Positions 1 through 8,654 are shown, counted from the first letter of the stretch. The stretch: 64,000 nucleotides of DNA from JAGLOK01 sp963677605 (GCA_963677605.2 CAXXDX010000006.1:1178001-1242000), one strand, 5' to 3'. Translations and numbers: made by a program. Notes: generated by a model not told the origin, from the letters alone.

Positions 1-349
1 ACTGCGGACGGGATACGCCGATTCCCATGCGGTATACAACATTGTCCAGACGCTGTTCAAGAATCTGAAGAAGCGCTTCACCAGTTGTGACACCTTTTGC
101 TCTTGATGCCTGATCAAAATAATGATGGAACTGTTTTTCCATTATTCCATATGCTCTGCGGACTTTCTGCTTTTCACGAAGCTGAAGACCGTATTCAGAT
201 GATTTTCTTCTGCCTTTTCCGTGCTGTCCCGGAGGTACCGGACGGCGAGCAAATGCGCATTTAGCTCCGTAGCATCTGTCACCTTTAAGGAAGAGTTTCG
301 CACCTTCCCTTCTGCACAGACGGCATACTGAATCTGTATATCTTGCCAT
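1..349 (-). CDS. rpsD: 30S ribosomal protein S4, 5' part (runs off window)
   Basis: The N-terminal ~116 codons of S4, the 16S rRNA 5'-domain assembly protein that also helps set decoding fidelity. It opens MARYTDSVCRREG and contains RCYGAKCAFARRP, PPGQHGKGRRKSSEYG and the start of the S4 RNA-binding domain (LEQRLDNVVYRMG). Cysteines at about 9, 23 and 28 echo the zinc-type S4 knuckle, but the usual CxxC pair is reduced to one Cys, so zinc binding is doubtful. It follows rpsK by 13 bases in the alpha operon; rpoA and rplQ would be expected beyond the edge. Confidence 0.95.
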   Translation of the reverse strand, partial: MARYTDSVCRLCRREGAKLFLKGDRCYGAKCAFARRPVPPGQHGKGRRKSSEYGLQLREKQKVRRAYGIMEKQFHHYFDQASRAKGVTTGEALLQILEQRLDNVVYRMGIGVSRPQ

Positions 350-362
350 TTATTAATTCCTC

Positions 363-752
363 CTAAACCCTTCTGCGTTTGGGTGGACGGCAGCCATTGT
401 GCGGAATGGGTGTAACGTCCTTAATCATTGTAATTTCAAGTCCTGCCGACTGGAGAGCGCGGATAGCCGCTTCTCTTCCCGGGCCGGGGCCTTTTACAAA
501 GACTTCAACAGTTCTGAGGCCGTGTTCCATAGCTGCTTTAGTTGCAGTTTCTGAAGCCATCTGAGCTGCATAAGGTGTGCTCTTTTTTGAGCCGCGGAAA
601 TTAAGAGATCCCGCTGAAGACCACGCCAATGTGTTCCCATGCGTATCGGTCAATGTAACTATAGTATTGTTGAAAGTTGAAGCGATATGAGCCGCTCCGC
701 GTTCAACGTGTTTTTTCTCACGGCGTCTTCTGCCGACTTTTGCCTTGGGCAT
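363..752 (-). CDS. rpsK: 30S ribosomal protein S11
   Basis: S11 (129 aa) sits on the small-subunit platform near the mRNA exit. Diagnostic stretches are AHIASTFNNTIVTLTD, GSLNFRGSKKSTPYAAQ and the C-terminal PHNGCRPPKRRRV. Length is normal. It lies 22 bases after rpsM and 13 before rpsD in the alpha operon. Confidence 0.98.
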   Translation of the reverse strand: MPKAKVGRRRREKKHVERGAAHIASTFNNTIVTLTDTHGNTLAWSSAGSLNFRGSKKSTPYAAQMASETATKAAMEHGLRTVEVFVKGPGPGREAAIRALQSAGLEITMIKDVTPIPHNGCRPPKRRRV

Positions 753-774
753 AATTAATTATCCTCCCTAAAGC

Positions 775-1146
775 TTAAGCTTTTTTGCGGCGCACTTGAT
801 TTTTGCCTGGGCCTTTTCTTGTGCGAGCGTTCTGCTTAGTGTTTTGTCCTCTTACAGGTAAACCACGGCGGTGTCTGATACCGCGGTAGCATCCTATTTC
901 CATTAATCTTCTTATGTTCATTGATGTCTCGCGCCTTAAGTCACCTTCAACGCGGATATTGTTATCAATATATTCACGCAGTGTACTTACTTCGCTCTCA
1001 GTCAAATCGCGTACTCTTACGTCAGGATTAAGACCTGTTTCAGCAAGTATTTTGTCTGCTGTTGTAAGACCTATACCAAATATATAGGTTAAAGCTATTT
1101 GTACGCGCTTGTCTCTTGGTAAATCAACGCCAGCTATTCGTGCCAT
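775..1146 (-). CDS. rpsM: 30S ribosomal protein S13
   Basis: S13 (123 aa) is the head protein contacting the P-site tRNA and the intersubunit bridge to L5. MARIAGVDLPRDKRV, YIFGIG, CYRGIRHRRGLPVRGQ and the basic tail TRKGPGKNQVRRKKA are family hallmarks. It is preceded by GGAGG at about 1162-1166. About 110 bases separate it from rpmJ, holding only a weak GAGCCGCGGCT palindrome. Confidence 0.98.
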   Translation of the reverse strand: MARIAGVDLPRDKRVQIALTYIFGIGLTTADKILAETGLNPDVRVRDLTESEVSTLREYIDNNIRVEGDLRRETSMNIRRLMEIGCYRGIRHRRGLPVRGQNTKQNARTRKGPGKNQVRRKKA

Positions 1147-1256
1147 ACGTAGATTGCACCTCCGTTTATAATATTTTTTTAATCATTAAAGCTTCTTGCC
1201 AATAACACATTGAGCAAAAATGCGTTTAGCCGCGGCTCAAAGCTATGATATCTTCT

Positions 1257-1370
1257 TTAGCCCTGCCTTTGTTTGTGGCGGGGGTTCTCGCAAATAACCA
1301 TAACACGGCCATGGCGTTTTATGACTTTGCATTTCTCACAGATTGGTTTGACTGATGGTCTTACTTTCAT
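1257..1370 (-). CDS. rpmJ: 50S ribosomal protein L36 (zinc type)
   Basis: A 37-codon gene read directly from the sequence: MKVRPSVKPICEKCKVIKRH, then GRVMVICENPRHKQRQG. L36 binds 23S rRNA near the base of the L7/L12 stalk. The CxxC plus C/H set (CEKC, CENPRH) marks the zinc-binding form. It is in the conserved place between infA and rpsM; a GGA-rich Shine-Dalgarno precedes the ATG at 1370. Confidence 0.96.
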   Translation of the reverse strand: MKVRPSVKPICEKCKVIKRHGRVMVICENPRHKQRQG

Positions 1371-1383
1371 CTTTCAGTCCTCC

Positions 1384-1623
1384 TTAAGCGTTGTTGTTGT
1401 TTCTTGGTTTGCCGCGCCATGTGATTCTTCCTTTGGTCAAATCATATGGTGACAATTCAAGCGTCACTTGATCTCCCGGCAGTATGCGTATGTAATGCAT
1501 GCGCAGTTTACCGGATATATGAGCTAAAACAGTGTGCCCGTTTTCAAGCTCTACTTGGAACATTGCGTTGGGATAAGCCTCAACGACTGTGCCTTGAACC
1601 TCGATTACATCTTGTTTAGACAA
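1384..1623 (-). CDS. infA: Translation initiation factor IF-1
   Basis: IF-1 is a single S1-type OB fold that occupies the A site during initiation. The core VIEVQGTVVEAYPNAMFQVE, GHTVLAHISGKLRMHYIRI and PGDQVTLELSPYDLTKGRITWR covers residues 5-69. At 79 aa it is about 7 residues longer than the usual 72, with an Asn-rich tail (GKPRNNNNA). It sits between the KOW-domain gene and rpmJ, the standard Gram-positive order. Confidence 0.97.
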   Translation of the reverse strand: MSKQDVIEVQGTVVEAYPNAMFQVELENGHTVLAHISGKLRMHYIRILPGDQVTLELSPYDLTKGRITWRGKPRNNNNA

Positions 1624-1650
1624 GATAGCCCTCCTTGATTAAGAAAATCT

Positions 1651-1938
1651 TCACTCTTTGCCGTCATACCCTAAAGCACTGAGGTGGGCTCTCAAATCAT
1701 AATCATACAATTTTTCACCCTCCAGAATCTTCTGCTTAATAGTGGGTATAGTTACCGGCTTTTGCATGAGATGTTTTAGTTTCTTCTTTTTCGCGTTGTC
1801 CACTTTCCTCAAAGATCCGTCGGCAATCTTAACATAACCTTCGCCTAAGACCTCTGTTATCACAAAATATCTGCCTTTGTCCCGGCCGGCCAATGACATG
1901 ACCACCGTTCCTATTTCAGCAGTTACTTCCAGTCCCAC
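1651..1938 (-). CDS. KOW-domain RNA-binding protein (L14e/L6e-like)
   Basis: A 95-aa protein with an N-terminal KOW-like motif (IGTVVMSLAGRDKGRYFVIT, residues 10-29), similar to the eukaryotic/archaeal L14e-L6e-L27e domain. A small KOW gene between map and infA is a recurrent feature of clostridial spc operons. The rest is basic (KVDNAKKKKLKHLMQKP) with an acidic end. RNA or ribosome binding is inferred from the fold and place; the exact role is unknown. Confidence 0.8.
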   Translation of the reverse strand: MGLEVTAEIGTVVMSLAGRDKGRYFVITEVLGEGYVKIADGSLRKVDNAKKKKLKHLMQKPVTIPTIKQKILEGEKLYDYDLRAHLSALGYDGKE

Positions 1939-1971
1939 TCTAAATCCTCCTTTTTTGCCACAACCCGGAGG

Positions 1972-2718
1972 CTATGCCAAAGTAAGTATCTCAGGACCTG
2001 CGCTTGTTATCAACACCGTGTTTTCATAGTGTGATGAAAGCTTGTTATCCGCTGTCACTATAGTCCATCCGTCAGACAAAACGCTGACTTCAAAAGTTCC
2101 CTGGTTGACCATAGGCTCAACCGCAAGCACCATACCCTCCTGGAGTCTGACTCCGCGTCCCCTTCTTCCGAAGTTCGGGACTTCCGGATCTTCGTGCATT
2201 TCTTTGCCGATTCCGTGTCCGCACAATGCTCTCACAACTGAGAAGCCGCGGCCTTCAATGACCTGCTGAATGGCATAAGACACATCGCCCAGCCTGTTTC
2301 CAACCGTCATCTTTTCTAAACCGGCCAAGAAGGAATCTTTTGCCGTATCAACAAGGCTTTTTACATCCTCAGAGACATCTCCGATAATAAATGTTCTAGC
2401 CATGTCGCCGTGATATCCGTTAACATATCCACCTAAGTCTATACCAACTATATCACCTTTTGCAAGCTTTATATCATTTGGTATCCCATGAACAACCTGT
2501 TCATTAACCGAAGCACATATGCTTGCAGGGTAACCGTTATACCCTTTGAATGAAGGAATCGCTCCGTTAGCCAGGAAGAAACGCTCTGCTTCTTCATCCA
2601 GTTTTCTGGTGGTTACTCCTTCTTCAATCATCTCAGAAACAATTTTCATACACCCGGCAGTTATTTTTCCCGCCTTGCGCATAAGCTCTATTTCATGATT
2701 TGATTTAATACTTATCAT
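1972..2718 (-). CDS. map: Methionine aminopeptidase, type I
   Basis: MetAP removes the initiator Met from nascent proteins at the ribosome exit. The dinuclear metal site is visible: GIDLGGYVNGYHGDMARTF (two Asp), GHGIGKEMHEDPEVPN (His), EPMV (Glu) and the C-terminal HYENTV (Glu). At 248 aa it is the short type I form without the N-terminal SH3-binding extension. Its start overlaps the adk stop by 4 bases, so translation is probably coupled. Confidence 0.97.
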   Translation of the reverse strand: MISIKSNHEIELMRKAGKITAGCMKIVSEMIEEGVTTRKLDEEAERFFLANGAIPSFKGYNGYPASICASVNEQVVHGIPNDIKLAKGDIVGIDLGGYVNGYHGDMARTFIIGDVSEDVKSLVDTAKDSFLAGLEKMTVGNRLGDVSYAIQQVIEGRGFSVVRALCGHGIGKEMHEDPEVPNFGRRGRGVRLQEGMVLAVEPMVNQGTFEVSVLSDGWTIVTADNKLSSHYENTVLITSAGPEILTLA

Positions 2719-3338
2719 ATTTCATCTAGCACACTGCATATTGCATTAAACACAGTGTCTATCTCTGCCTGTCCGTCAACCTTGCACAACAGTCCGTTGT
2801 CCTGATAGTATTCTACCAGCGGCGCTGTTTTTTCGTGGTAAACGTTCAAGCGGTTTTTAACTGTCTCTTCGCTGTCGTCGGTTCTTTGGATCATCTCTCC
2901 GCCGCAGTTCGGGCATTTGCCGTCTTCCACCATCGAGATGTCATATGTAGCTGAGCAGTCTTTGCAGGTTCTGCGACTTGACAGTCTTCTTATAAGAGAC
3001 TCGTCAGGCACATCTACCAGCACTGCAAGGTCTATATCCGCGAAACCTGCAAGGCTTTCGGCCTGTGCGATGGTTCTCGGGAAGCCATCCAGAAGATATC
3101 CTTTTTTACAGTCATCTTCTTTAAGTCTGTCTTCAACTATTCCAACAACAACTTCATCTGGAACAAGGTTTCCGGCATCCACATGCTTTTTCGCTTCAAG
3201 GCCCATTTTTGTTCCCTGAGCCATAGCAGCTCTCAAAATGTTTCCGGTTGATATATGAGGAATCTCATACTTCTGGCAAACCTTTTGTGCCTGTGTTCCT
3301 TTTCCTGCTCCCGGAGGGCCTAAGAATATCAAATTCAT
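2715..3338 (-). CDS. adk: Adenylate kinase, zinc-lid type
   Basis: Interconverts 2 ADP with ATP and AMP. The P-loop is GPPGAGKGTQ (residues 7-16), the AMP-binding region has STGNILR, and DGFPRT is present. The lid has two CxxC pairs (CKDC, CPNC) that bind structural zinc, the Gram-positive form. 207 aa, slightly short of the usual 214-217. It lies between secY and map, as in Bacillus. Confidence 0.97.
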   Translation of the reverse strand: MNLIFLGPPGAGKGTQAQKVCQKYEIPHISTGNILRAAMAQGTKMGLEAKKHVDAGNLVPDEVVVGIVEDRLKEDDCKKGYLLDGFPRTIAQAESLAGFADIDLAVLVDVPDESLIRRLSSRRTCKDCSATYDISMVEDGKCPNCGGEMIQRTDDSEETVKNRLNVYHEKTAPLVEYYQDNGLLCKVDGQAEIDTVFNAICSVLDEI

Positions 3339-3344
3339 TATAAC

Positions 3345-4607
3345 CTACCCCAAGAATCCTTTGTAGTGTCTCATCATCATCTGGCTTTCAAGCTGTTTTG
3401 CAGTTTCAAGTCCGACTGATACCATAATCAGCATTGATGTTGACTGTATCGGGCTTGCTCCGGCTGTATTGGCTGTAATGATAATAGGTATCATTGCCAA
3501 AAATGCGAGGAACAGTGCCGAGAAGAAAGTTATTCTGTTTGACACTTTTGCAAGATACGATGATGTCGGTTTTCCCGGACGTATTCCCGGTACAAATCCA
3601 CCGTACTGCTGAATATTTTTTGAAACTTCTATCGGATTGAACTGAATCGTAGAATAGAAGTATGCAAATCCCATGATGAACAGGGCGATTACTATCGCAT
3701 ACTGCCATGAGCTTGTTGACATTATTCTTACATAGTTAATTGCCCACTGTTGCTCAGCAAAGAAAAATCTTATTATGAGCGACGGGAATTGAACTATGGT
3801 TACCGCAAAAATCAAAGGCAAAACGCCGGAGTTGTTAACACGCATCGGGATGTATGTGGACTGTCCGCCGTACATCTTGCGGCCTACAACCTTTTTGGCA
3901 TACTGCACAGGGATTCTGCGCTCGCCGAGGTTTATAAGAACTATTGCTGCAATAAGAGCTATAACTCCAGCTGCAATGAGTGGTATAAGCCATCCGCTTG
4001 CATTTCCTTCAAACACAGCTCTAAATCCGCTTATAATCTGTGAAGGGAATCTTGATATAATGTTTATAAAGATAAGAAGCGAGATTCCGTTTCCTATTCC
4101 CTTTTCAGTTATATGTTCGCCCAACCACATTGCAAACGCTGTGCCTGCTGCGTGGATAAGAGCTATGAATATAAACATATACCATACAGGATTATTTATT
4201 GCAGATCTTCCTGCTGTCAGCATTATTCCCAATGACTGTGCAAAAGCAAGTCCGAGACCAACGTAACGAGTTATCTGAGATATTTTCTTTCTGCCTTCCG
4301 TGCCCTGTTTTTGCAGACGCTCAAGAGCCGGAATAGCTACCGCCAGAAGTGTCATTACAATCGATGCTGTAATGTAAGGCGTAATACCTGTTGCAAATAT
4401 AGTGAAGTTTGAAAGTGCTCCGCCGTTAAATACGTCGAACATCGACCAAAGATCTGAATTTGCTACATACTGCTGGAAGAATGTTGTGTTTACGCCGGGA
4501 ACCGGAATAAACGAACCAATTCTGTAAACAAACAGCAATACAAGCGTATACAATATTTTGCGTCTAAGGTCTTTAACCTTCCAGGCATTTTTGAATATCT
4601 CAAACAT
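3345..4607 (-). CDS. secY: Protein translocase subunit SecY
   Basis: The channel subunit of the Sec translocon (420 aa), with ten predicted membrane helices. Markers are FIPVPGVNTTFF before the first periplasmic loop, ATGITPYITASIVM, the TEGRKKISQITRY cytosolic loop, ERRIPVQYAKKVVGR in the C4 loop that contacts SecA/ribosome, and VSKNIQQYGGFVPGIRPGKP in the C5 loop. Only 1 base separates it from rplO. Confidence 0.97.
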   Translation of the reverse strand: MFEIFKNAWKVKDLRRKILYTLVLLFVYRIGSFIPVPGVNTTFFQQYVANSDLWSMFDVFNGGALSNFTIFATGITPYITASIVMTLLAVAIPALERLQKQGTEGRKKISQITRYVGLGLAFAQSLGIMLTAGRSAINNPVWYMFIFIALIHAAGTAFAMWLGEHITEKGIGNGISLLIFINIISRFPSQIISGFRAVFEGNASGWLIPLIAAGVIALIAAIVLINLGERRIPVQYAKKVVGRKMYGGQSTYIPMRVNNSGVLPLIFAVTIVQFPSLIIRFFFAEQQWAINYVRIMSTSSWQYAIVIALFIMGFAYFYSTIQFNPIEVSKNIQQYGGFVPGIRPGKPTSSYLAKVSNRITFFSALFLAFLAMIPIIITANTAGASPIQSTSMLIMVSVGLETAKQLESQMMMRHYKGFLG

Positions 4608-4608
4608 A

Positions 4609-5052
4609 TTAAATTACCTCTGCTTTTCCGCCGGCAGCTTCTATTTTTTCAAGTGCGCCTTTAGTGAATTTCGCAGCTGATACGGTCAAACGTTTTGTAA
4701 GTTCGCCATCTCCCATAATTTTTACGCCATCAAGCACTTTGCTTATTATTCCTGCTTCGATAAGCTTTTCAGGAGTAACGTTAGTGCCTGCTCTGAAGCC
4801 GTTTAGCTTGCTGACATTAACTTCAGCATAATGCTTTCTGAAGCGGGCGTTTGTGAATCCGCGTTTAGGTATACGAAGGTAAAGCGGCATCTGTCCGCCT
4901 TCAAAACCGGGGCGTACACCGCCGCCGCTTCTGGCTTTCTGCCCTTTATGACCCTTACCGGATGTTTTTCCCAATCCTGAACCGGTTCCGCGCCCAAGGC
5001 GCTTCTTTGAGCTGACTGAGCCCTCGGCAGGAGATAAATCATTAATTTTCAT
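4609..5052 (-). CDS. rplO: 50S ribosomal protein L15
   Basis: L15 (147 aa) is a late-assembling 23S rRNA binder. It starts MKINDLSPAEGS, has the long basic Gly-rich extension (RLGRGTGSGLGKTSGKGHKG) and RSGGGVRPGFEGGQMPL, then a globular C-terminal domain. Its start is preceded by GGAGG at 5058-5062. Confidence 0.97.
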   Translation of the reverse strand: MKINDLSPAEGSVSSKKRLGRGTGSGLGKTSGKGHKGQKARSGGGVRPGFEGGQMPLYLRIPKRGFTNARFRKHYAEVNVSKLNGFRAGTNVTPEKLIEAGIISKVLDGVKIMGDGELTKRLTVSAAKFTKGALEKIEAAGGKAEVI

Positions 5053-5118
5053 CTATGTCCTCCATAAGTCATAGTTCACGAGTTTGCCTTAGTTATAAGG
5101 CAAAATTCCTTCACCTGC

Positions 5119-5313
5119 TTAGATTTCTTCAACTTCCACAAGGTGCTGTACTCTGAATATCATTCCCCTTGTTGCATCGTTATCTGGCTGTACAACCGAC
5201 TGGTTTACTTTTTTGAGCCCTAAAGCTTCAACTGTTGCTTTTTGCTTTTTAAGGCTTGAAATAGTACTTTTAACCAAAGTAATTTTAAGCTGTTTTTCTT
5301 TTTTCTTAGGCAT
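5119..5313 (-). CDS. rpmD: 50S ribosomal protein L30
   Basis: L30 (64 aa). I take the ATG at 5313 (MPKKKEKQLKITLVKS) because it has AGGAGG just upstream, although the frame stays open to about 5364 inside rpsE. KITLVKSTISSLKKQKATVEALGLKK is the family signature, ending in GMIFRVQHLVEVEEI. About 66 bases separate it from rplO. Confidence 0.95.
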   Translation of the reverse strand: MPKKKEKQLKITLVKSTISSLKKQKATVEALGLKKVNQSVVQPDNDATRGMIFRVQHLVEVEEI

Positions 5314-5323
5314 TTTAATCCTC

Positions 5324-5824
5324 CTATAGAATCTCTTCAACAGACTTGCCGCGAAGTTTTGCAACCTGCGATGCCGTGCGAAGCTGTTTTAATCCCTCTA
5401 TAGTGGCTTTAACACAGTTAGCCGGGTTGTTTGAACCCTGGGATTTAGTTCTTATATCTTTGATTCCAACCATCTCAAGCACCGCACGGACAGGTCCGCC
5501 TGCGATAACTCCGGATCCTTCTTCAGCCGGCAGGAGCAATACCTGTCCGCTTCCGAATTTGCCGAGTGCTCTGTGAGGAATCGAAGTTCCTTCGATGGGG
5601 ATTGTTACCATATTGCGCTTTGCAGCTTCAACGCCTTTTCTTACCGCTTCCGGTATTTCAGCAGCTTTGCCGCTGCCGACGCCCACTCTGCCTTTGCCGT
5701 CGCCGACAACCATTAACGCTGTAAAACGGAAGTTACGTCCGCCTTTAACAACCTTTGCAACGCGGTTTATGAACACCAGTCTTTCCTGCAGTTCGTCTGC
5801 AGACTTATAATTCTGTTCCATCAA
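5324..5824 (-). CDS. rpsE: 30S ribosomal protein S5
   Basis: S5 (166 aa) lines the mRNA entrance and affects fidelity. It has the N-terminal double-stranded RNA-binding fold (residues 10-75), RVAKVVKGGRNFRFTALMVV and GRVGVGSGKAAEIPEAVRKG, then the S5 C-terminal domain ending AKLRGKSVEEIL. The spectinomycin-linked loop VVKGGR looks wild type. Confidence 0.97.
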   Translation of the reverse strand: MMEQNYKSADELQERLVFINRVAKVVKGGRNFRFTALMVVGDGKGRVGVGSGKAAEIPEAVRKGVEAAKRNMVTIPIEGTSIPHRALGKFGSGQVLLLPAEEGSGVIAGGPVRAVLEMVGIKDIRTKSQGSNNPANCVKATIEGLKQLRTASQVAKLRGKSVEEIL

Positions 5825-5832
5825 AGACCTCC

Positions 5833-6201
5833 CTAAAACTCAAGCCCTGCTTCACGAGCACCATCTGCAAGTGAGGCAACGCGTCCTGTGTATACGTACC
5901 CTCCGCGGTCAAATACCACGGATGTGACTTTCTTTTCTTTAGCGCGTTCGCCGACAGCTTTGCCAACGATAGCAGCTGCTTCAACGCCGGTCTTTCCTTT
6001 AACCTGTGCGGCCAAGTCTTTTTCCATTGTTGATGCCGAAACTATTGTTACGCCGTTCACATCGTCGATAACCTGCGCATAAATGTTGTTTAAACTTCTG
6101 TACACACAAAGGCGGGGACAATCAGGTGTTCCGCTTAAGTTTTTGCGTAAACGGTAGTGGCGCTTCTGGCGTAATTTGTTTTTATCTTTTTTAGAAATCA
6201 T
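5833..6201 (-). CDS. rplR: 50S ribosomal protein L18
   Basis: L18 (122 aa) binds 5S rRNA with L5. It has the basic N terminus KDKNKLRQKRHYRLRKNLSG, then RLCVYRSLNNIYAQVIDD, and ends VVFDRGGYVYTGRVASLADG with AREAGLEF. Eight bases separate it from rpsE. Confidence 0.97.
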   Translation of the reverse strand: MISKKDKNKLRQKRHYRLRKNLSGTPDCPRLCVYRSLNNIYAQVIDDVNGVTIVSASTMEKDLAAQVKGKTGVEAAAIVGKAVGERAKEKKVTSVVFDRGGYVYTGRVASLADGAREAGLEF

Positions 6202-6223
6202 TTTTTACCTCCTATAAGCGCCC

Positions 6224-6763
6224 TTATGTGGCTGCCTTTCCTTCCTTGCGGCGTACATACTCATCAGCATAACGGATACCTTTGCCCAAGTACGGTTCAG
6301 GCTTTCTAACAGCTCTGATGTTCGCTGCAACCTGGCCTACAACCTGATTGTCTATTCCGCGAACAAAAATCTGAGTGTTTGAAGGCGTTTCAAATGTAAT
6401 GCCTTCAGGTGCTTGCATTTCAACCGGATGAGAATATCCGACATTAAGTGTAAGCTTTGTGCCCTGAGCCTGCGCTCTGTATCCTGTACCCACTATCTGA
6501 AGCTCTTTTGAGAAACCTTCGCTTACGCCCTTAACCATGTTTGCAATAAGTGCGCGGTAAAGGCCGTGCATTGAGCGGTTTTCTCTTTTATCATCAGGAC
6601 GTGATACATTGATCTGTCCGTCATTTTGCTCAACTTTGATGTTAGGGTTAACCTTCTGGCTGAGTGAGCCTTTAGCTCCCTTAACGGTTACTTCATTGTC
6701 AGCTGATACAGTGACTGTAACACCGGCAGGTATTGTTATCGGTAATTTACCTATTCTTGACAT
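6224..6763 (-). CDS. rplF: 50S ribosomal protein L6
   Basis: L6 (179 aa) sits near the GTPase-associated centre. Two repeated RNA-binding domains are recognisable: MSRIGKLPITIPAGVTV with VKGAKGSLSQ, and a C-terminal half with KPEPYLGKGIRYADEYVRRK, the L6 signature. Length normal. Confidence 0.97.
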   Translation of the reverse strand: MSRIGKLPITIPAGVTVTVSADNEVTVKGAKGSLSQKVNPNIKVEQNDGQINVSRPDDKRENRSMHGLYRALIANMVKGVSEGFSKELQIVGTGYRAQAQGTKLTLNVGYSHPVEMQAPEGITFETPSNTQIFVRGIDNQVVGQVAANIRAVRKPEPYLGKGIRYADEYVRRKEGKAAT

Positions 6764-6778
6764 ATTATACCTCCTGCC

Positions 6779-7177
6779 TTACCAAATATAGGCCAGCACT
6801 TCGCCACCAATAGAGAGCGAACGGGCCTTTTTGTCTGTCATAACACCCTGAGAAGTTGAGATTATAGCAATACCGAGGCCGCCTAAAACTTTAGGAAGCT
6901 GGTCATGCTTTGCGTATACTCGAAGACCGGGCTTTGAAATACGCTTTAATCCCTGTATAACTTTCTGTCCGTCAGGGCTGTATTTGAGGGAAAGGTTAAG
7001 CATTCCCTGTTTATCATCCTCAACTACTTTATGACCTTTGAGGTAGCCCTCTTCAGTCAATATAGCTGCGATTGCTTTTTTCATATTTGATGCGGGTACA
7101 GCAACTTCGCTCTTGCGTGCAACTAAACCGTTGCGTATGCGCGTGAGCATATCCGCGATAGGATCTGTTACGTTCAT
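6779..7177 (-). CDS. rpsH: 30S ribosomal protein S8
   Basis: S8 (132 aa) binds the central domain of 16S rRNA. MNVTDPIADMLTRIRNG at the N terminus and GLGIAIISTSQGVMTDKKAR with GGEVLAYIW at the end are diagnostic. In Escherichia coli S8 represses its own operon; no such site was checked here. Confidence 0.97.
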   Translation of the reverse strand: MNVTDPIADMLTRIRNGLVARKSEVAVPASNMKKAIAAILTEEGYLKGHKVVEDDKQGMLNLSLKYSPDGQKVIQGLKRISKPGLRVYAKHDQLPKVLGGLGIAIISTSQGVMTDKKARSLSIGGEVLAYIW

Positions 7178-7195
7178 AATATTCCTCCTATTTTA

Positions 7196-7381
7196 TTACC
7201 AGCTTGCCTTGCGAACGCCGGGTATTTGTCCACGATAGGCTAACTCGCGAAAACATATTCTGCAGATACCGTATTTCCTCAGAACCGAGTGCGGACGGCC
7301 GCAGAGGCTGCAGCGCGTATATCCTCTTGTTGAGAATTTAGGTGTTCTTTTCTGCTTTGCGATCATGCTTTTTTTTGCCAC
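7196..7381 (-). CDS. rpsN: 30S ribosomal protein S14, zinc type
   Basis: A 61-aa S14 of the short zinc-binding class, MAKKSMIAKQKRTPKFSTRG, with CSLCGRPHSVLRKYGICRIC giving the Cys4 zinc site, and ending GQIPGVRKASW. This is the form normal in Firmicutes, encoded in the spc operon between L5 and S8. Confidence 0.97.
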   Translation of the reverse strand: MAKKSMIAKQKRTPKFSTRGYTRCSLCGRPHSVLRKYGICRICFRELAYRGQIPGVRKASW

Positions 7382-7393
7382 TTGGAATCCTCC

Positions 7394-7936
7394 TTAAGCT
7401 TTAGCAAACGGCATGCCGAGCGCTTCAAGCAAGGCATGTGCTTCTTCGTCGGTATTTGCGGTAGTAACAAAAATTATGTCCATTCCGCGAATAGTTTCCA
7501 CTTTGTCGTAATTAATTTCAGGATATATCAACTGTTCTTTGATACCCATGGCATAGTTGCCGCGGCCGTCAAATGCAGTGTTTGAAATACCTCTGAAGTC
7601 GCGAACGCGGGGAAGAGCGATTGAGATAAGTTTGTCAACATACTCATACATTTTGTCTCCGCGAAGTGTGACCTTTGCACCAACGTTCATGCCTTCTCTT
7701 AATTTGAAGTTAGCAACTGACTTGCGTGCTTTTGTTACAACCGGTTTCTGACCTGCGATAACAGCAAGCTCTGAAACTGCCAGTTCAAGTGCGCGAGCAT
7801 TGTCCTTGCAGTCACCAAGTCCCATGTTGAGAACAACTTTTTCAAGTTTAGGCACTTGCATAACGTTTTTATAAGCAAATTTTTCTTTTAATGCGGGAAT
7901 AACCGCTTCTTTATAGTAATCTTTTAATCTTGCCAT
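7394..7936 (-). CDS. rplE: 50S ribosomal protein L5
   Basis: L5 (180 aa) binds 5S rRNA and bridges to S13. Signatures are ARLKDYYKEAVIPALKEKF, NVMQVPKLEKVVLNMGLGD, AGQKPVVTKARKSVANFKLR and DFRGISNTAFDGRGNYAMG. Length and position are standard. Confidence 0.98.
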   Translation of the reverse strand: MARLKDYYKEAVIPALKEKFAYKNVMQVPKLEKVVLNMGLGDCKDNARALELAVSELAVIAGQKPVVTKARKSVANFKLREGMNVGAKVTLRGDKMYEYVDKLISIALPRVRDFRGISNTAFDGRGNYAMGIKEQLIYPEINYDKVETIRGMDIIFVTTANTDEEAHALLEALGMPFAKA

Positions 7937-7949
7937 TATGCGCTACCCC

Positions 7950-8273
7950 CTAAGCGTCAATGGATGCGCCGCACTTTTTACAGGTGCGCACCTTGTCGCC
8001 GTTTTTCAATACATCGTATCCGATTCTAGTAGCCTTTTTGCATTTTGAGCAATAAAGCATAACTTTTGAAGCATAGATTGAGCCTTCCTGCTCAATTCGT
8101 CCGCCCTGCTCTTTAGCGCTTCTGGGGCGTACGTGTCTTGTGAGAATGTTAACACCCTCTACAATGACCTTTCCTTCATTCGGCATAGCGGCCAATACTT
8201 TGCCCTGCTTGCCTCTATCTTTACCGGATATAACCACTACGGTATCATTCTTTTTAACATGCATTCTTTTCAT
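7950..8273 (-). CDS. rplX: 50S ribosomal protein L24 with C-terminal zinc ribbon
   Basis: L24 (107 aa) is an assembly-initiating 23S rRNA binder. The N-terminal KOW domain reads MHVKKNDTVVVISGKDRGKQ with GKVIVEGVNI. The C-terminal part has two CxxC pairs (YCSKCKK, CKKCGAS) forming a probable zinc ribbon, a variant seen in many anaerobes but absent from Bacillus L24. The start is either MKRMHVKK (8273) or the Met three codons in. Confidence 0.96.
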   Translation of the reverse strand: MKRMHVKKNDTVVVISGKDRGKQGKVLAAMPNEGKVIVEGVNILTRHVRPRSAKEQGGRIEQEGSIYASKVMLYCSKCKKATRIGYDVLKNGDKVRTCKKCGASIDA

Positions 8274-8285
8274 TATGATACCTCC

Positions 8286-8654
8286 TTACAGTACTTCCGG
8301 GGCAAGAGATACAATTCTCATGTAATCTTTTTCACGGAGTTCGCGTGCCACAGGCCCGAAAATACGTGTTCCCCTTGGTTGTTTTTCGTTGTCTATAATC
8401 ACAGCTGCGTTGTCATCAAACTTGATGTATGAGCCGTCCGGACGTTTCACATGCTTGTGAACGCGAACCACAACAGCCTTTACAACATCACCCTTGCGAA
8501 CTACGCCGCCGGGGTTTGATGTTTTAACGGAAGCAACGATTACATCTCCTATTGACGCATAGCGTCTTTTAGAGCCGCCCAAAACTTTGATGCACTTAAT
8601 TTCTTTGGCACCGCTGTTATCGGCAACCTTTAATCGTGTTTCAGGTTGAATCAT
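8286..8654 (-). CDS. rplN: 50S ribosomal protein L14
   Basis: L14 (122 aa) forms intersubunit bridges and is the docking site of silencing factor RsfS. MIQPETRLKVADNSGAKEI, SKRRYASIGDVIVASVK and RPDGSYIKFDDNAAVIID match the family closely. Confidence 0.98.
   Translation of the reverse strand: MIQPETRLKVADNSGAKEIKCIKVLGGSKRRYASIGDVIVASVKTSNPGGVVRKGDVVKAVVVRVHKHVKRPDGSYIKFDDNAAVIIDNEKQPRGTRIFGPVARELREKDYMRIVSLAPEVL

Noticed and set aside
1147..1256. Attenuator between rpsM and rpmJ
   Set aside because: Only a 10-base palindrome and no proper U tract; the genes are in one operon.
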